Source of the DNA: Rhodoferax sp. UBA5149
GTDB lineage: Bacteria; Pseudomonadota; Gammaproteobacteria; Burkholderiales; Burkholderiaceae_C
Assembly: GCF_002413825.1 (NCBI RefSeq)
Contig: NZ_DHXT01000180.1
Span: 2,132-18,073 of the forward strand
Length of the DNA: 15,942 bases
Direction: 5' to 3'
The notes under the pieces are model-generated. The model saw nothing but the letters and a program-made list of their open reading frames with translations, did no database searches and was not told where the DNA came from. Both the position numbers and the translations under genes were made by a program. This document shows positions 1 through 7,101 of the stretch, piece after piece. Position 1 is the first letter of the stretch; every line of letters begins with the position of its first letter.

Positions 1-785
1 GCCGCCAGCGCCGCCTGCTCCCGCAGGCAAATGGCGGCCGCCAGCGGGTCTTGCGCCGCCTCGTCCGGCGGGAACACACCGTTGATCACCAGGAACTGTT
101 TCGACAAGCCAATCCCGGCCAGCTCGTCGTGGGTGCGAGCGGCTTCACGCAAGGTAGAGGGCTGTGCCCGGGCGACCAGCACCAAGCGGGTCCGCGCGGG
201 GTTGGCCAGCGCGTCCACCGCGGCCTTGTATTGGGTGCGCTGCTTTTCCAGACCGGCCAACGGGCCCAAGCACGACGCATCGCCCTTGCCCGCCGCCAGA
301 AAGCCGCTCCAGGCGCCCGGCAATTGCAGCAGCCGGATGGTGTGGCCGGTGGGGGCGGTATCGAAAATAATGTGGTCAAAGTCGTGCGTCAGCGCGGCGT
401 CGACCAGCAGGGCGGTGAACTCGTCAAACGCGGCGATCTCGGTGGTGCAGGCGCCTGAGAGTTGTTCCTCAATGCCTTTGACCACGCTGTCGGGCAGCTT
501 GCCGCGCACCGGCCCGACAATGCGGTCGCGGTACGCCTGCGCCGCGGCTTGCGGGTCGATTTCCAGCGCGCTCAGGTTCGCCACTTGCGGGATGGCGGTG
601 ATGTGGTTGCCGATGGCAATACCAAAGACCTGCCCGACATTGGACGCCGGGTCGGTGCTGACCAGCAGCACGCGCTTGTCCGCCGCGGCCAACTGAATCG
701 CCGTGGCGCAGGCAATCGAGGTCTTGCCGACGCCGCCCTTGCCGGTGAAAAACAGAAAACGTGGCGGCTGTTCGAGGAACTTCAT
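1..785 (-). CDS. arsA: ArsA arsenite-transport ATPase, N-terminal part (runs off window)
   Basis: Soluble ATPase that energises arsenite efflux through a membrane partner (ArsB or Acr3), which is not in this window. The first 261 codons are visible; the 3' end lies beyond position 1. The reading starts at the ATG at 785. It shows the deviant Walker A GKGGVGKT at residues 15-22, the DTAPTGHT motif at about 142-149, and STDPAS at about 43-48. Cys113 (in SGACTTEIAAF) and Cys172 fall at the same numbers as two of the three metalloid-binding cysteines of E. coli ArsA; the third (Cys422) would lie in the missing half. Family members are often about 580 residues as a fused double domain, but single-domain versions exist, and the length here cannot be judged. 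The start is 18 nt after the arsD stop, with only a weak GAAGA ribosome site, so coupling to arsD translation is likely. Identification is firm. Confidence 0.96.
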   Translation of the reverse strand, partial: MKFLEQPPRFLFFTGKGGVGKTSIACATAIQLAAADKRVLLVSTDPASNVGQVFGIAIGNHITAIPQVANLSALEIDPQAAAQAYRDRIVGPVRGKLPDSVVKGIEEQLSGACTTEIAAFDEFTALLVDAALTHDFDHIIFDTAPTGHTIRLLQLPGAWSGFLAAGKGDASCLGPLAGLEKQRTQYKAAVDALANPARTRLVLVARAQPSTLREAARTHDELAGIGLSKQFLVINGVFPPDEAAQDPLAAAICLREQAALA

Positions 786-803
786 GGCGTGGTCTTCTGC
801 GGG

Positions 804-1166
804 TCAGCAGCAACGGCCGCCAGCGCAGCAACCACCGGTAGGTTTCTGCTCCGTGACCGGCGGCGCAATCCCAGTCCAACGCATCAGGTCATCGCGGGTC
901 GGATAGCGTCCCGCCAGAGCCACTTCGCTATCAACCAGCGTCAAGGGCAAAGCGCCCTCCCCTGAGCGTTCCAGCAGACCTTTCACGACAGCATTCTCGA
1001 CAAAGGCCATCGGCTGCTGCGCCAAATTAAAGCGCTCGATCTGGGCGCCGTTTTGTATGGCCCAGTCCACATCGGCGGCAAACGTGACCAATTTCTGATC
1101 AAGCTCCACGCCGCAGACGCCGCTGCTGCAGCACAGCGCGGGATCAAACACCTGGATCTTTTTCAC
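804..1166 (-). CDS. arsD: ArsD arsenic metallochaperone
   Basis: A 120-residue protein that in known systems carries As(III)/Sb(III) to ArsA and raises its affinity for arsenite; early work also described weak repressor activity. All the family's characteristic cysteines are present: Cys12-Cys13, Cys18, the pair at 113-114 and the terminal pair 119-120. The first three form the arsenite site essential in E. coli ArsD. The start is GTG at 1166, preceded by a good AAGGAG ribosome site 7 nt upstream, which decides the start. Length is normal for the family (about 120). It lies between arsR (62 nt gap) and arsA (18 nt gap) on the same strand, giving the order arsR-arsD-arsA. The full cysteine set suggests a working chaperone rather than a relic. 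Confidence 0.96.
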   Translation of the reverse strand: MKKIQVFDPALCCSSGVCGVELDQKLVTFAADVDWAIQNGAQIERFNLAQQPMAFVENAVVKGLLERSGEGALPLTLVDSEVALAGRYPTRDDLMRWTGIAPPVTEQKPTGGCCAGGRCC

Positions 1167-1228
1167 TTTGAAACTCCTTGAAGGATGGGCATAAAAGTCA
1201 CACTATGGGCGCGTCGATGCGGTCCCGC

Positions 1229-1588
1229 TCACGCTGTCGCCTGGGTCGGGATCAGCCCCTGCGGGCAACTGATGGGCTGACAGATAGCCGCGCACTGCTC
1301 CGGATGCCCGGCGCAGCATTCTTGCGTCAAATAAACAATCAACTCTTGTATCAACCCGAGGCTGGCGCGGTAGCGCTGGAAGCGACCTTCCTGCACCACG
1401 GAGACCAGTTGCGCCTGCGTCAGCGCCTTCAGGTGAAACGAGAGATTGGTAGGTGGCACCTCCAGCGCGGTGGCTATTTCCCCCGCCACCATGCCCTGCG
1501 GCCCGACCCTGACCAGCAGGCGGTAAATATCCAAGCGCACGCCGGACGAAAGCGATTCAAAGACGGTGGTGGCCGATAATTTATCCAT
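1229..1588 (-). CDS. arsR: ArsR-family As(III)-responsive repressor
   Basis: A 119-residue winged-helix repressor of the SmtB/ArsR family, expected to sit on the ars promoter and leave when As(III) binds. The DNA-binding helices span roughly residues 34-57 (from GEIATALEV to NLSFHLKAL). The classical E. coli ArsR sensor motif (ELCVCDLC in the recognition helix) is missing: that region has no cysteine. Cysteines are instead at the C-terminus: Cys91-Cys92, Cys99, Cys103 and Cys108. This resembles the alternative C-terminal site described for Acidithiobacillus ferrooxidans ArsR (Cys95, Cys96, Cys102). The start is ATG at 1588; no strong ribosome site is visible. It is first in arsR-D-A and probably autoregulated through the inverted repeat at 1604-1623. 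Family assignment is firm; the sensor site is inferred from comparison. Confidence 0.95.
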   Translation of the reverse strand: MDKLSATTVFESLSSGVRLDIYRLLVRVGPQGMVAGEIATALEVPPTNLSFHLKALTQAQLVSVVQEGRFQRYRASLGLIQELIVYLTQECCAGHPEQCAAICQPISCPQGLIPTQATA

Positions 1589-1603
1589 ACTTCAATTCTA
1601 CAA

Positions 1604-1623
1604 CTTCTATTGAAATATAGAAG
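1604..1623 (-). promoter_or_regulatory. Probable ArsR operator upstream of arsR
   Basis: A perfect inverted repeat, CTTCTAT / ATAGAAG with a 6-nt spacer, lies 16 nt upstream of the arsR start. A second, overlapping repeat (TTCAAT at 1591-1596 and ATTGAA at 1609-1614) extends the symmetric region to the start codon. On the minus strand the spacer area contains TATATT, a plausible -10 box inside the operator; no convincing -35 was found. Position and symmetry fit autorepression by ArsR. The function is inferred. Confidence 0.6.
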
Positions 1624-1633
1624 GAGTGGCGCC

Positions 1634-1704
1634 AAATTTATATAATAAATTGGCCTCCAGCCCTCGTGGAATATACGCAAGCAGCTATTAATTAAATAGC
1701 AAAC
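1634..1704 (+). repeat. Dispersed Comamonadaceae-type intergenic repeat, copy 1
   Basis: Contains the core TTGGCCTCCAGCCCTCGTGG, then CGCAAGCAGCTATTAATT and AATAGCAAAC. The GCTATT/AATAGC part is self-complementary and can form a small hairpin, and the AT-rich left end (AATTTAT...ATAAATT) is also symmetric. The same element recurs at 7043-7098, 10160-10212 and 12922-12967 in the same orientation. This copy sits between the CWC gene and the ars promoter. It encodes nothing; I know similar short repeats from Rhodoferax, Polaromonas and Acidovorax genomes. Confidence 0.75.
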
Positions 1705-1746
1705 TTCAAACGGCCTCGGCCAGCGGGTGGCCGGGCGATGCGCGCT

Positions 1747-1962
1747 TCACGCGCCGCCAGACTGGGCGCAGGCGGCGCAAACGCAGGCCATGCGGCGCGC
1801 ATGCTCCGGGACACGCGCCAGCAATTCGGCCCCAAACATGACCTGGTTGCACCAGCACGGCGGCTGCTGGACGCCGGTCGTGCGCGCCACCTGCCCGGCG
1901 CACTGGTTGGATTGCCCGCACAGCGGACAGACGGTGGGATCAGCGGGTAGGATGACTTGCAT
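1747..1962 (-). CDS. Small cysteine-rich CWC-family protein
   Basis: A 71-residue protein with eight cysteines arranged CxxC (12, 15), C21, CWC (36-38) and CxCxxC (60, 62, 65). This matches the layout I know for the Pfam family Cys_rich_CWC, small proteins of unknown function that presumably bind zinc or another metal. The start is set at ATG 1962, ten residues before the first cysteine; an in-frame ATG at 1998 would add 12 residues. A GGAG lies about 10 nt upstream of the ATG at 1962. It lies upstream of arsR on the same strand, separated by 158 nt holding the ars operator and a repeat, so it is probably a separate transcript. It is divergent from the osmF-like gene. Any link to arsenic or osmolytes is unproven. 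Confidence 0.8.
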   Translation of the reverse strand: MQVILPADPTVCPLCGQSNQCAGQVARTTGVQQPPCWCNQVMFGAELLARVPEHARRMACVCAACAQSGGA

Positions 1963-2079
1963 GACGGGGCTCCAGCACCGGAAATTTCGACCCCCCATTT
2001 TGACGGGTTTGCGGGCTTGTCCGCGGTCGGCGCCACGGCAACTCGCCGCTCTATTGCAAAATCAAAATGCGTGCTCGCG

Positions 2080-2097
2080 CAACCGGGCGCCCGGTTG
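2080..2097. promoter_or_regulatory. Perfect 18-bp palindrome upstream of the osmF-like gene
   Basis: CAACCGGGCGCCCGGTTG is a perfect 18-bp palindrome. It ends 15 nt before the GAAAGG ribosome site (2113-2118) and 29 nt before the ATG at 2127. It lies in the 164-nt gap between the divergent CWC gene and the osmolyte-transport operon, where a repressor operator or a 5'-UTR hairpin could act. No U-run follows, so it is not a normal terminator. No clear -35/-10 pair was found in this gap. Confidence 0.5.
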
Positions 2098-2126
2098 ACG
2101 AACTCTTTGAATGAAAGGCCCGTGCC

Positions 2127-3047
2127 ATGAAATTTGTCCAACGCAGCGCCGTGCTGCTGTTCGCCGCGACCTTGCTGGCAGGACTTGCGCTGGCGCAGTC
2201 AGCCCCGGTGCGGGTCGGCTCCAAGATTGACACCGAAGGCAAGTTGCTGGGCAATATGATCGTGCTGGCGCTGGAGGCCGGCGGCATCAAGACCGAAAAC
2301 AAAGCGTCGCTCGGCACTACCAAAGTGCTGCGCGCCGCGATCACGGCGGGTGAAATTGACATCTACCCGGAATACACCGGCAACGGCGCCTTCATGTTTG
2401 CCGAGGAGTCCAATCCGGCCTGGAAAAACGCCAAGGCCGGTTACGAGCGCGTCAAGGCGCTGGACTTCGAGAAAAACAAAATCGTCTGGCTGGCGCCTTC
2501 ACCGGCCAACAACACCTGGGCGATTGCGGTGCGCAAGGATGTCGCCGCCGCCAACCAGCTCAAGACGCTGGACGATCTGGGCCGGTGGATTCGTGGCGGG
2601 GCTCAGTTCAAGCTCGCCGCTTCGGCCGAGTTCGTGGAGCGCTCGGACGCGCTGCCCGCGTTCCAGAGTGCCTACGGCTTCAGGCTCAAGCCCGAGCAGC
2701 TGCTCACCCTGGCCGGAGGCGACACGGCGACCACCATTCGGGCCGCCGCGGAAAAGACCTCGGGGGTGAATGCCGCCATGGCGTACGGCACCGACGGCCC
2801 GCTGGCGGCGCTGGGCCTGGTCATCATGGGCGACCCCAAGGGCGTGCAGCCGATTTATGCGCCCACGCCCATCATCCGGGACGCGGTGCTGACGAAAAAT
2901 CCGAAAATCAGAGCCATTCTGGCGCCCGTGTTCATGGCGCTGGATGGTCCTACTCTGCAGGCGCTGAACGCCAAAATCCAGCTTGACGGTCAGGATGCCA
3001 AAAAGGTGGCCGCTGACTTCCTCAAGTCCAACGGCCTGATCAAGTAG
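2127..3047 (+). CDS. osmF: OsmF/YehZ-type periplasmic osmolyte-binding protein
   Basis: A 306-residue substrate-binding protein of the OpuAC-like class, which captures glycine betaine or related quaternary amines in the periplasm for the permeases encoded downstream. An N-terminal signal peptide is clear: positive residues at 2 and 6, a hydrophobic core, and a probable cut after ALA at residue 23. Family motifs include SKIDTEGKLLGNMI (32-45) and IYPEYTGNG (79-87), the latter typical of choline/betaine binders, plus AYGTDG around 219-224. The start is ATG 2127 with GAAAGG 8 nt upstream. It is first in the order binding protein-permease-ATPase-permease, the same order as E. coli yehZYXW and Salmonella osmU. 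E. coli YehZ has low betaine affinity, so the true substrate is uncertain. Expression control may involve the palindrome at 2080-2097. Confidence 0.92.
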   Translation: MKFVQRSAVLLFAATLLAGLALAQSAPVRVGSKIDTEGKLLGNMIVLALEAGGIKTENKASLGTTKVLRAAITAGEIDIYPEYTGNGAFMFAEESNPAWKNAKAGYERVKALDFEKNKIVWLAPSPANNTWAIAVRKDVAAANQLKTLDDLGRWIRGGAQFKLAASAEFVERSDALPAFQSAYGFRLKPEQLLTLAGGDTATTIRAAAEKTSGVNAAMAYGTDGPLAALGLVIMGDPKGVQPIYAPTPIIRDAVLTKNPKIRAILAPVFMALDGPTLQALNAKIQLDGQDAKKVAADFLKSNGLIK

Positions 3048-3074
3048 CGGGCAACTGAAGAAAGTTTCGACTTG

Positions 3075-4268
3075 ATGCGCAAGGCACTTCCTGTGCGGTG
3101 GAACCCGGTCGCGGCCGTGCTCGCCTTGATCGGCGCCTGCGCCGTGCTCGGTTTGCCATTCTTGCGGGTGGCACCGAATCGGCTGGTGTCGGGCGCGGCG
3201 GTTTCCTTGCTGCAGGCGCTGCAGGGCCCGTACTGGGGCCTGCTCGCCTTGCTGCTGGCGATAGCACTGGCCCCATGGCTGCGACCGACCCGACCCGTCC
3301 TCTGGCTCCAGGTGGCCGCGGCGCTCGCCCTGCTGGCGGGCTTGGCTGGTCTGGCCGGTGCCTACGCCAGCCAAGCGGCGCAGACCGGGTCCCCCCTGGC
3401 GCGCACTTCGCTCGGTGGGGCGTTCTGGGGGCTCGCGGTCGTTCTCTGGTTGACGGCGGTGGACGCCTTGCAGCGCCTGCGGGCGGGCCTGGCAGTGCGT
3501 CTTGCTGTGCTGGCCACGGCGGCGAGCCTTTTGCTGGTCCTGCTGCTCTCGGGCGCGTGCGATGCGCTGTCGATCATGAAGGAGCTGGCCAACCAGTCCG
3601 AGGTGTTTGAGGCGGCTGTGCTGCGCCATATCGCGATCGTGCTGGCGGCGCTGCTGCCCACGCTGTGTCTGGGCCTGCCCTTGGGTTGGTGGGTCTGCAA
3701 GTCGGCGCGCGGGCGTCAGGCGCTGTTCCCGGTGCTCAACATCATCCAGACCATTCCCTCGATTGCCCTGTTCGGCTTGCTGATGGCGCCGCTGGCCTGG
3801 TTGGCGGCGTCCTATCCGGCGCTGGCGCGGGCCGGCATCAGCGGCGTCGGCATGGCGCCGGGCGTCATCGCGCTGACGCTCTACAGCCTGTTGCCGGTGG
3901 TGCGCGGCACGCTGGCGGGGCTGGAGCAGGTGCCAGGTGCCGTGCGCGAGGCGGCGCGCGGCATGGGCATGTCGCCGCTGCAAATTTTTTACCGGGTGGA
4001 GCTGCCGCTGGCCTTGCCGCTGCTGCTGGCGGGGCTGCGCACCGCCACCAACCAGGCGATTGGCCTGGCGGCGGTGACGGCCTTGATTGGCGCCGGCGGT
4101 CTGGGCGCCATCATGTTCGAGGGCCTGTTCAGCAGTGCGCATGACCTGGTGTTGCTGGGCGTGTTGCCGATCGTCGCGCTGGCGCTGCTGGCGGATACCG
4201 CGTTCAAGGTCCTGATCCATCTGACACAAGGACCAGCCATAGGGCCACCTACCGGGCTGCCAGCATGA
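3075..4268 (+). CDS. yehY: YehY-type ABC permease for osmolyte uptake
   Basis: A 397-residue integral inner-membrane permease. Hydrophobic segments run from near the N-terminus (about 12-31) through several more before residue 160, and the core MetI-like permease domain occupies about 180-385. The cytoplasmic EAA loop that docks on the ATPase is at 292-311 (EAARGMGMSPLQIFYRVELP). The long hydrophobic N-terminal extension, absent from the partner permease, matches E. coli YehY (about 385 residues). The start is taken as ATG 3075, after a weak GAAGAAAG site; a TTG directly before it is less likely. It starts 27 nt after the binding-protein gene, and its stop overlaps the ATPase start in an ATGA junction, so the genes are co-translated. 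Confidence 0.92.
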   Translation: MRKALPVRWNPVAAVLALIGACAVLGLPFLRVAPNRLVSGAAVSLLQALQGPYWGLLALLLAIALAPWLRPTRPVLWLQVAAALALLAGLAGLAGAYASQAAQTGSPLARTSLGGAFWGLAVVLWLTAVDALQRLRAGLAVRLAVLATAASLLLVLLLSGACDALSIMKELANQSEVFEAAVLRHIAIVLAALLPTLCLGLPLGWWVCKSARGRQALFPVLNIIQTIPSIALFGLLMAPLAWLAASYPALARAGISGVGMAPGVIALTLYSLLPVVRGTLAGLEQVPGAVREAARGMGMSPLQIFYRVELPLALPLLLAGLRTATNQAIGLAAVTALIGAGGLGAIMFEGLFSSAHDLVLLGVLPIVALALLADTAFKVLIHLTQGPAIGPPTGLPA

Positions 4269-5206
4269 TCGAGTTTCTGAATATCAGCAAATCCTACGGC
4301 GGGCTCCGCGTCATCGAGGGCCTGAACCTCAAGGTCAAGCGCGGTGAGTTGCTGGTGGTGATGGGCGCGTCGGGCTCCGGCAAGTCCACCTTGCTGAAGA
4401 TGATCAACCGCATGGAGGACCACGACGTTGGCCGCATCTTGTTCGACGGCGAGGAAATTTACAAATTCAAGGTGCGCGCGCTGCGTTTGCGCATGGGTTA
4501 TGCCATCCAGTCGGTCGGCCTGTTCCCGCACTGGACGGTGGCGCGCAACATCGCCACCGTGCCGCAGATGCTGGGCTGGGAGACGCGGCGCATCGATCAG
4601 CGCGTGACCGAGTTGCTGCAGCTGTTTCAGCTGGAGCCCGCGCTCTATCGCCAGCGCTATCCGCACCAGCTCTCGGGCGGCCAGCAGCAGCGCATTGGCG
4701 TCGCCCGCGCCCTGGCGGCCGACCCGGACGTGCTCTTGATGGATGAGCCTTTTGGCGCGCTTGACCCGGTGACCCGGGCCACGCTGCAAGGGGAGCTCAA
4801 ACGGGTGCACCAGTTGTCCGGCAAAACCATTGTGCTGGTCACGCACGACGTTGACGAAGCCCTGTTGCTGGCGACCCGGATCGTGCTGCTGGACCAGGGC
4901 CAGGTGGTGCAGGTGGGAACGCCGCTGGAACTGCTGGCCAGCCCGGCCAACGACCTGGTGCGGGACTTTGTCGGGCGCGGCGACATCGGCATCAAGCTGC
5001 TCTCGCTGCAACCAGCCAGCCGCCTGGTCCGCCTTGAGCCGGCGCTGGCCGGCGGGAGCTTGCCCGCGCAAGCCTCGCTGCGCGAGGCGGTCTCGTTCAT
5101 GAGCTTGCATCAGGTGGCCGAGGTCAACCTGGTCGACGCCGCCGGGCGGCCGGTGGGCGTGCTGCATGCGGCTGACATTTTTGCCCCGCGCGGCGCCACA
5201 CCATGA
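4265..5206 (+). CDS. yehX: YehX-type ABC transporter ATPase
   Basis: A 313-residue ATP-binding subunit powering betaine-type uptake. Motifs in order: Walker A GASGSGKST (34-42), Q-loop Gln82, signature LSGGQ (136-140), Walker B VLLMDEP (156-162), and switch His194. All are intact. After residue about 240 comes a C-terminal tail; residues 268-308 (SLREAVSFM... RPVGVLHAADIF) resemble a single CBS-like half, as in OpuA/OpuC-type ATPases, where CBS pairs sense ionic strength. Only one half is present, so that sensing role is doubtful. No ribosome site is evident; the start overlaps the upstream stop (ATGA), and its own stop overlaps the next start in the same way, indicating strict translational coupling. 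Confidence 0.94.
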   Translation: MIEFLNISKSYGGLRVIEGLNLKVKRGELLVVMGASGSGKSTLLKMINRMEDHDVGRILFDGEEIYKFKVRALRLRMGYAIQSVGLFPHWTVARNIATVPQMLGWETRRIDQRVTELLQLFQLEPALYRQRYPHQLSGGQQQRIGVARALAADPDVLLMDEPFGALDPVTRATLQGELKRVHQLSGKTIVLVTHDVDEALLLATRIVLLDQGQVVQVGTPLELLASPANDLVRDFVGRGDIGIKLLSLQPASRLVRLEPALAGGSLPAQASLREAVSFMSLHQVAEVNLVDAAGRPVGVLHAADIFAPRGATP

Positions 5207-5988
5207 GCACCATGAACGCCAGGCCCGCGCCCGCCGCGATCACCGTACGCCATAGTCGGCCCCGCTTCTGGCAAGACCCCCTGCCGTGGGCCAGCGCCGC
5301 GTTGCTGGCCCTGGTGCTGTATCTGCCCTATTCCCAGCCGCTGTTTAGCGGCCTGTTCCCGGCGCTGGAGCGCCCGGTGTACCAACAGGAACCTTTCGCC
5401 GAGCTGCTCTGGCAACACTGCAAGCTGGTGGGTATATCGAGCCTGCTGTCGGCGCTGGTAGGCAGCGTCGCCGGCATCTTCATCACCCGCCCGATGGGCC
5501 GACAGTTCAGCTCGGTGGTGCAGGCGCTGGTGGCCATGGGGCAGACCTTTCCGCCGGTGGCGGTGCTGGCGCTGGCGGTGCCCCTGCTTGGCTTTGGCGA
5601 GCTGCCCGCGCTCATTGCACTGGCGCTGTATGGGCTGCTGCCCGTGGTGCAAGCCACGGTGGCGGGTTTGCACGCGGTGCCGCCAGCGGTGCGCGAGTCG
5701 GCCACCGGCATCGGCCTGTCGCCGTGGCAATGCTTTGCGCAGGTGGAAATGCCGCTGGCCTTGCCGGTGTGGATCGCAGGCATCCGCACTTCGGTCATCA
5801 TCAATATCGGCACGGCGGCCATCGCTTCCACCGTCGGCGCCAAGACGCTGGGCTCGCCCATCATCGTCGGCCTGAGCGGCTTCAACACCGCCTATGTGCT
5901 GCAGGGCGCGGTGCTGGTCGGCTTGCTGGCGGTGGTGGTCGACATGGTGTTTGAGCGCCTTGCGCGACTGGCCGCCTGGCAGCGCTGA
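5203..5988 (+). CDS. yehW: YehW-type ABC permease for osmolyte uptake
   Basis: A 261-residue integral membrane permease, the second permease of the importer. It has a charged N-terminal tail of about 28 residues, a first membrane segment near 29-45, and a core of about five more segments. The EAA-like docking loop is at about 165-187 (ESATGIGLSPWQCFAQ then VEMPLALP). Length is close to the E. coli homologue (about 243), with a slightly longer N-terminus; a second ATG three codons on is possible. The start at 5203 overlaps the ATPase stop (ATGA). No terminator is visible after its stop, so transcription likely continues into the MBL-fold gene 85 nt downstream. Confidence 0.92.
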   Translation: MSTMNARPAPAAITVRHSRPRFWQDPLPWASAALLALVLYLPYSQPLFSGLFPALERPVYQQEPFAELLWQHCKLVGISSLLSALVGSVAGIFITRPMGRQFSSVVQALVAMGQTFPPVAVLALAVPLLGFGELPALIALALYGLLPVVQATVAGLHAVPPAVRESATGIGLSPWQCFAQVEMPLALPVWIAGIRTSVIINIGTAAIASTVGAKTLGSPIIVGLSGFNTAYVLQGAVLVGLLAVVVDMVFERLARLAAWQR

Positions 5989-6015
5989 GTCAAAATGAAA
6001 CCACAGGAGTGCCCC

Positions 6016-6066
6016 ATGAAAAAATCCCGGCTCACGAGCCATTCACGCCGCGTTGCGCAGGTCTGA
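6016..6066 (+). CDS. Possible 16-codon leader ORF before the MBL-fold gene
   Basis: An ATG with the best ribosome site in this area (AGGAG at 6005-6009, 6 nt spacing) opens a 16-codon frame, MKKSRLTSHSRRVAQV, ending in TGA at 6064-6066. It lies in the gap between the last permease gene and the MBL-fold gene, whose ATG is 7 nt after this stop and lacks a good ribosome site. It may be a short coupling or leader peptide. Its first residues (MKKSRLT) also resemble the start of IS3-type OrfA transposases, so a tiny insertion remnant is another possibility. Translation is unproven. Confidence 0.35.
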   Translation: MKKSRLTSHSRRVAQV

Positions 6067-6073
6067 GCGACTC

Positions 6074-6994
6074 ATGCAGCGCCCCACGCTTCCCCCTGAC
6101 ATCACCGTTTTGGAACGCGGCTGGCTGTCGTCGAACAACATCCTGATTGGCGGCCGCGAGTCCGCGGCGCTGATTGACAGCGGCTACGGCGCGCATGCGC
6201 AGCAAACGCTGCTGCTGGTCCAAGCGGCCCTGAACGGCCGCCCACTCGATCTGCTGCTCAACACCCATTTGCACAGCGACCACTGCGGCGGCAACGCGGC
6301 GCTGCAAAACACTTACCCGGAACTGATGACCCTCATTCCGCCCGGTCTGTCCCAGCATGTACGCGACTGGGACCCGCAGGCGCTGACCTATGCACCCACC
6401 GGGCAGACTTGCCCGCAGTTTGCGTTCGATGCGCTGCTGCTGCCGGGGACTGACATCAGGCTCGGGGACACGCTCTGGCAGATCCACGCGGCGCCCGGGC
6501 ACGACCCGCACTCGGTGATCTTGTTTGAGCCGGCCTCCCGTGTCCTGGTCTCGGCCGATGCCTTGTGGGAACGCGGCTTTGGCGTGGTGTTCCCCGAGCT
6601 GGAAGGCGTGGATGCGTTTGACGCGGTCGGGGACACCCTTGACCTGATCGAGTCCCTGGCGCCCGCGATGGTGATTCCGGGCCACGGCCCCGCCTTTGCC
6701 AGCGTCGGGAAATCACTCGCCAGCGCCCGCGCGCGCCTGGACAGCTTTGTCACCCATCCAGAAAAACACATCAGCTACGCCGCCAAAGTCCTGCTGAAGT
6801 TCAAGCTGCTCGAAGTGCAAAGTCTGGACCTGCCGACCTTCATCGCCTGGGCGCGCGCCACGCCCTACTTCCTGCTGATTTACAAGCGCCATTTTTCAGC
6901 GCTTGATTTTGCGCAGTGGGTCGAGCACCTGATCGGGGACTTGATCCGATCCGGCGCGGCCACGCGCGATGGGGTGATGCTTCGAAACGCTTAA
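6074..6994 (+). CDS. MBL-fold metallo-hydrolase
   Basis: A 306-residue metallo-beta-lactamase-fold hydrolase. The metal ligands of a two-metal site are all visible: HLHSDH with His65, His67, Asp69 and His70, then His143 (APGHDPH), Asp162 (VSADALW) and His204 (IPGHGPAF). The first about 215 residues form the hydrolase domain. The remaining about 90 residues (KHISYAAKVLLKFKLLE...) are a helical tail seen in some family members. The substrate cannot be told from sequence; thioester, lactone and phosphodiester hydrolases all share this fold. No signal peptide is seen, so it is probably cytoplasmic. The start is ATG 6074; an in-frame TTG at 6053 is less likely. It is last in the osmolyte-transport operon, closed by the terminator at 6998-7023. 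Whether it serves osmolyte metabolism is unknown. Confidence 0.88.
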   Translation: MQRPTLPPDITVLERGWLSSNNILIGGRESAALIDSGYGAHAQQTLLLVQAALNGRPLDLLLNTHLHSDHCGGNAALQNTYPELMTLIPPGLSQHVRDWDPQALTYAPTGQTCPQFAFDALLLPGTDIRLGDTLWQIHAAPGHDPHSVILFEPASRVLVSADALWERGFGVVFPELEGVDAFDAVGDTLDLIESLAPAMVIPGHGPAFASVGKSLASARARLDSFVTHPEKHISYAAKVLLKFKLLEVQSLDLPTFIAWARATPYFLLIYKRHFSALDFAQWVEHLIGDLIRSGAATRDGVMLRNA

Positions 6995-6997
6995 TGA

Positions 6998-7023
6998 AAA
7001 ACGGCACCTTCAGATGCCGTTTT
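6998..7023 (+). terminator. Rho-independent terminator of the osmolyte-transport/MBL operon
   Basis: AAAACGGCA (6998-7006) pairs perfectly with TGCCGTTTT (7015-7023) around an 8-nt loop, and TG/CA pairs extend it after one bulged A. It lies 3 nt after the TAA of the MBL-fold gene. The T-run is part of the right arm. The A-run on the left makes it potentially bidirectional, so it may also stop minus-strand transcripts from the islet. Confidence 0.85.
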
Positions 7024-7042
7024 CATCAAGGCTTCAAGTGCC

Positions 7043-7098
7043 AAATAGGCCTCTAGCCCCCGTCAATCATTCGTGAGCAGCTATTAATTGAATAGCAA
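7043..7098 (+). repeat. Dispersed Comamonadaceae-type repeat, copy 2
   Basis: AAATAGGCCTCTAGCCCCCG, then GAGCAGCTATTAATTG and AATAGCAA: the same element and orientation as at 1634-1704. It sits just past the stop of the truncated malate synthase fragment. Copy 3 sits at nearly the same place past the intact malate synthase gene, so the duplicated unit may have included the repeat. Confidence 0.75.
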
Positions 7099-7101
7099 TT
7101 C

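Noticed and set aside
2499..4229. A 576-codon open frame on the minus strand
   Set aside because: Antisense to the osmF- and yehY-like genes; an R/Q/H-rich translation typical of a shadow frame.
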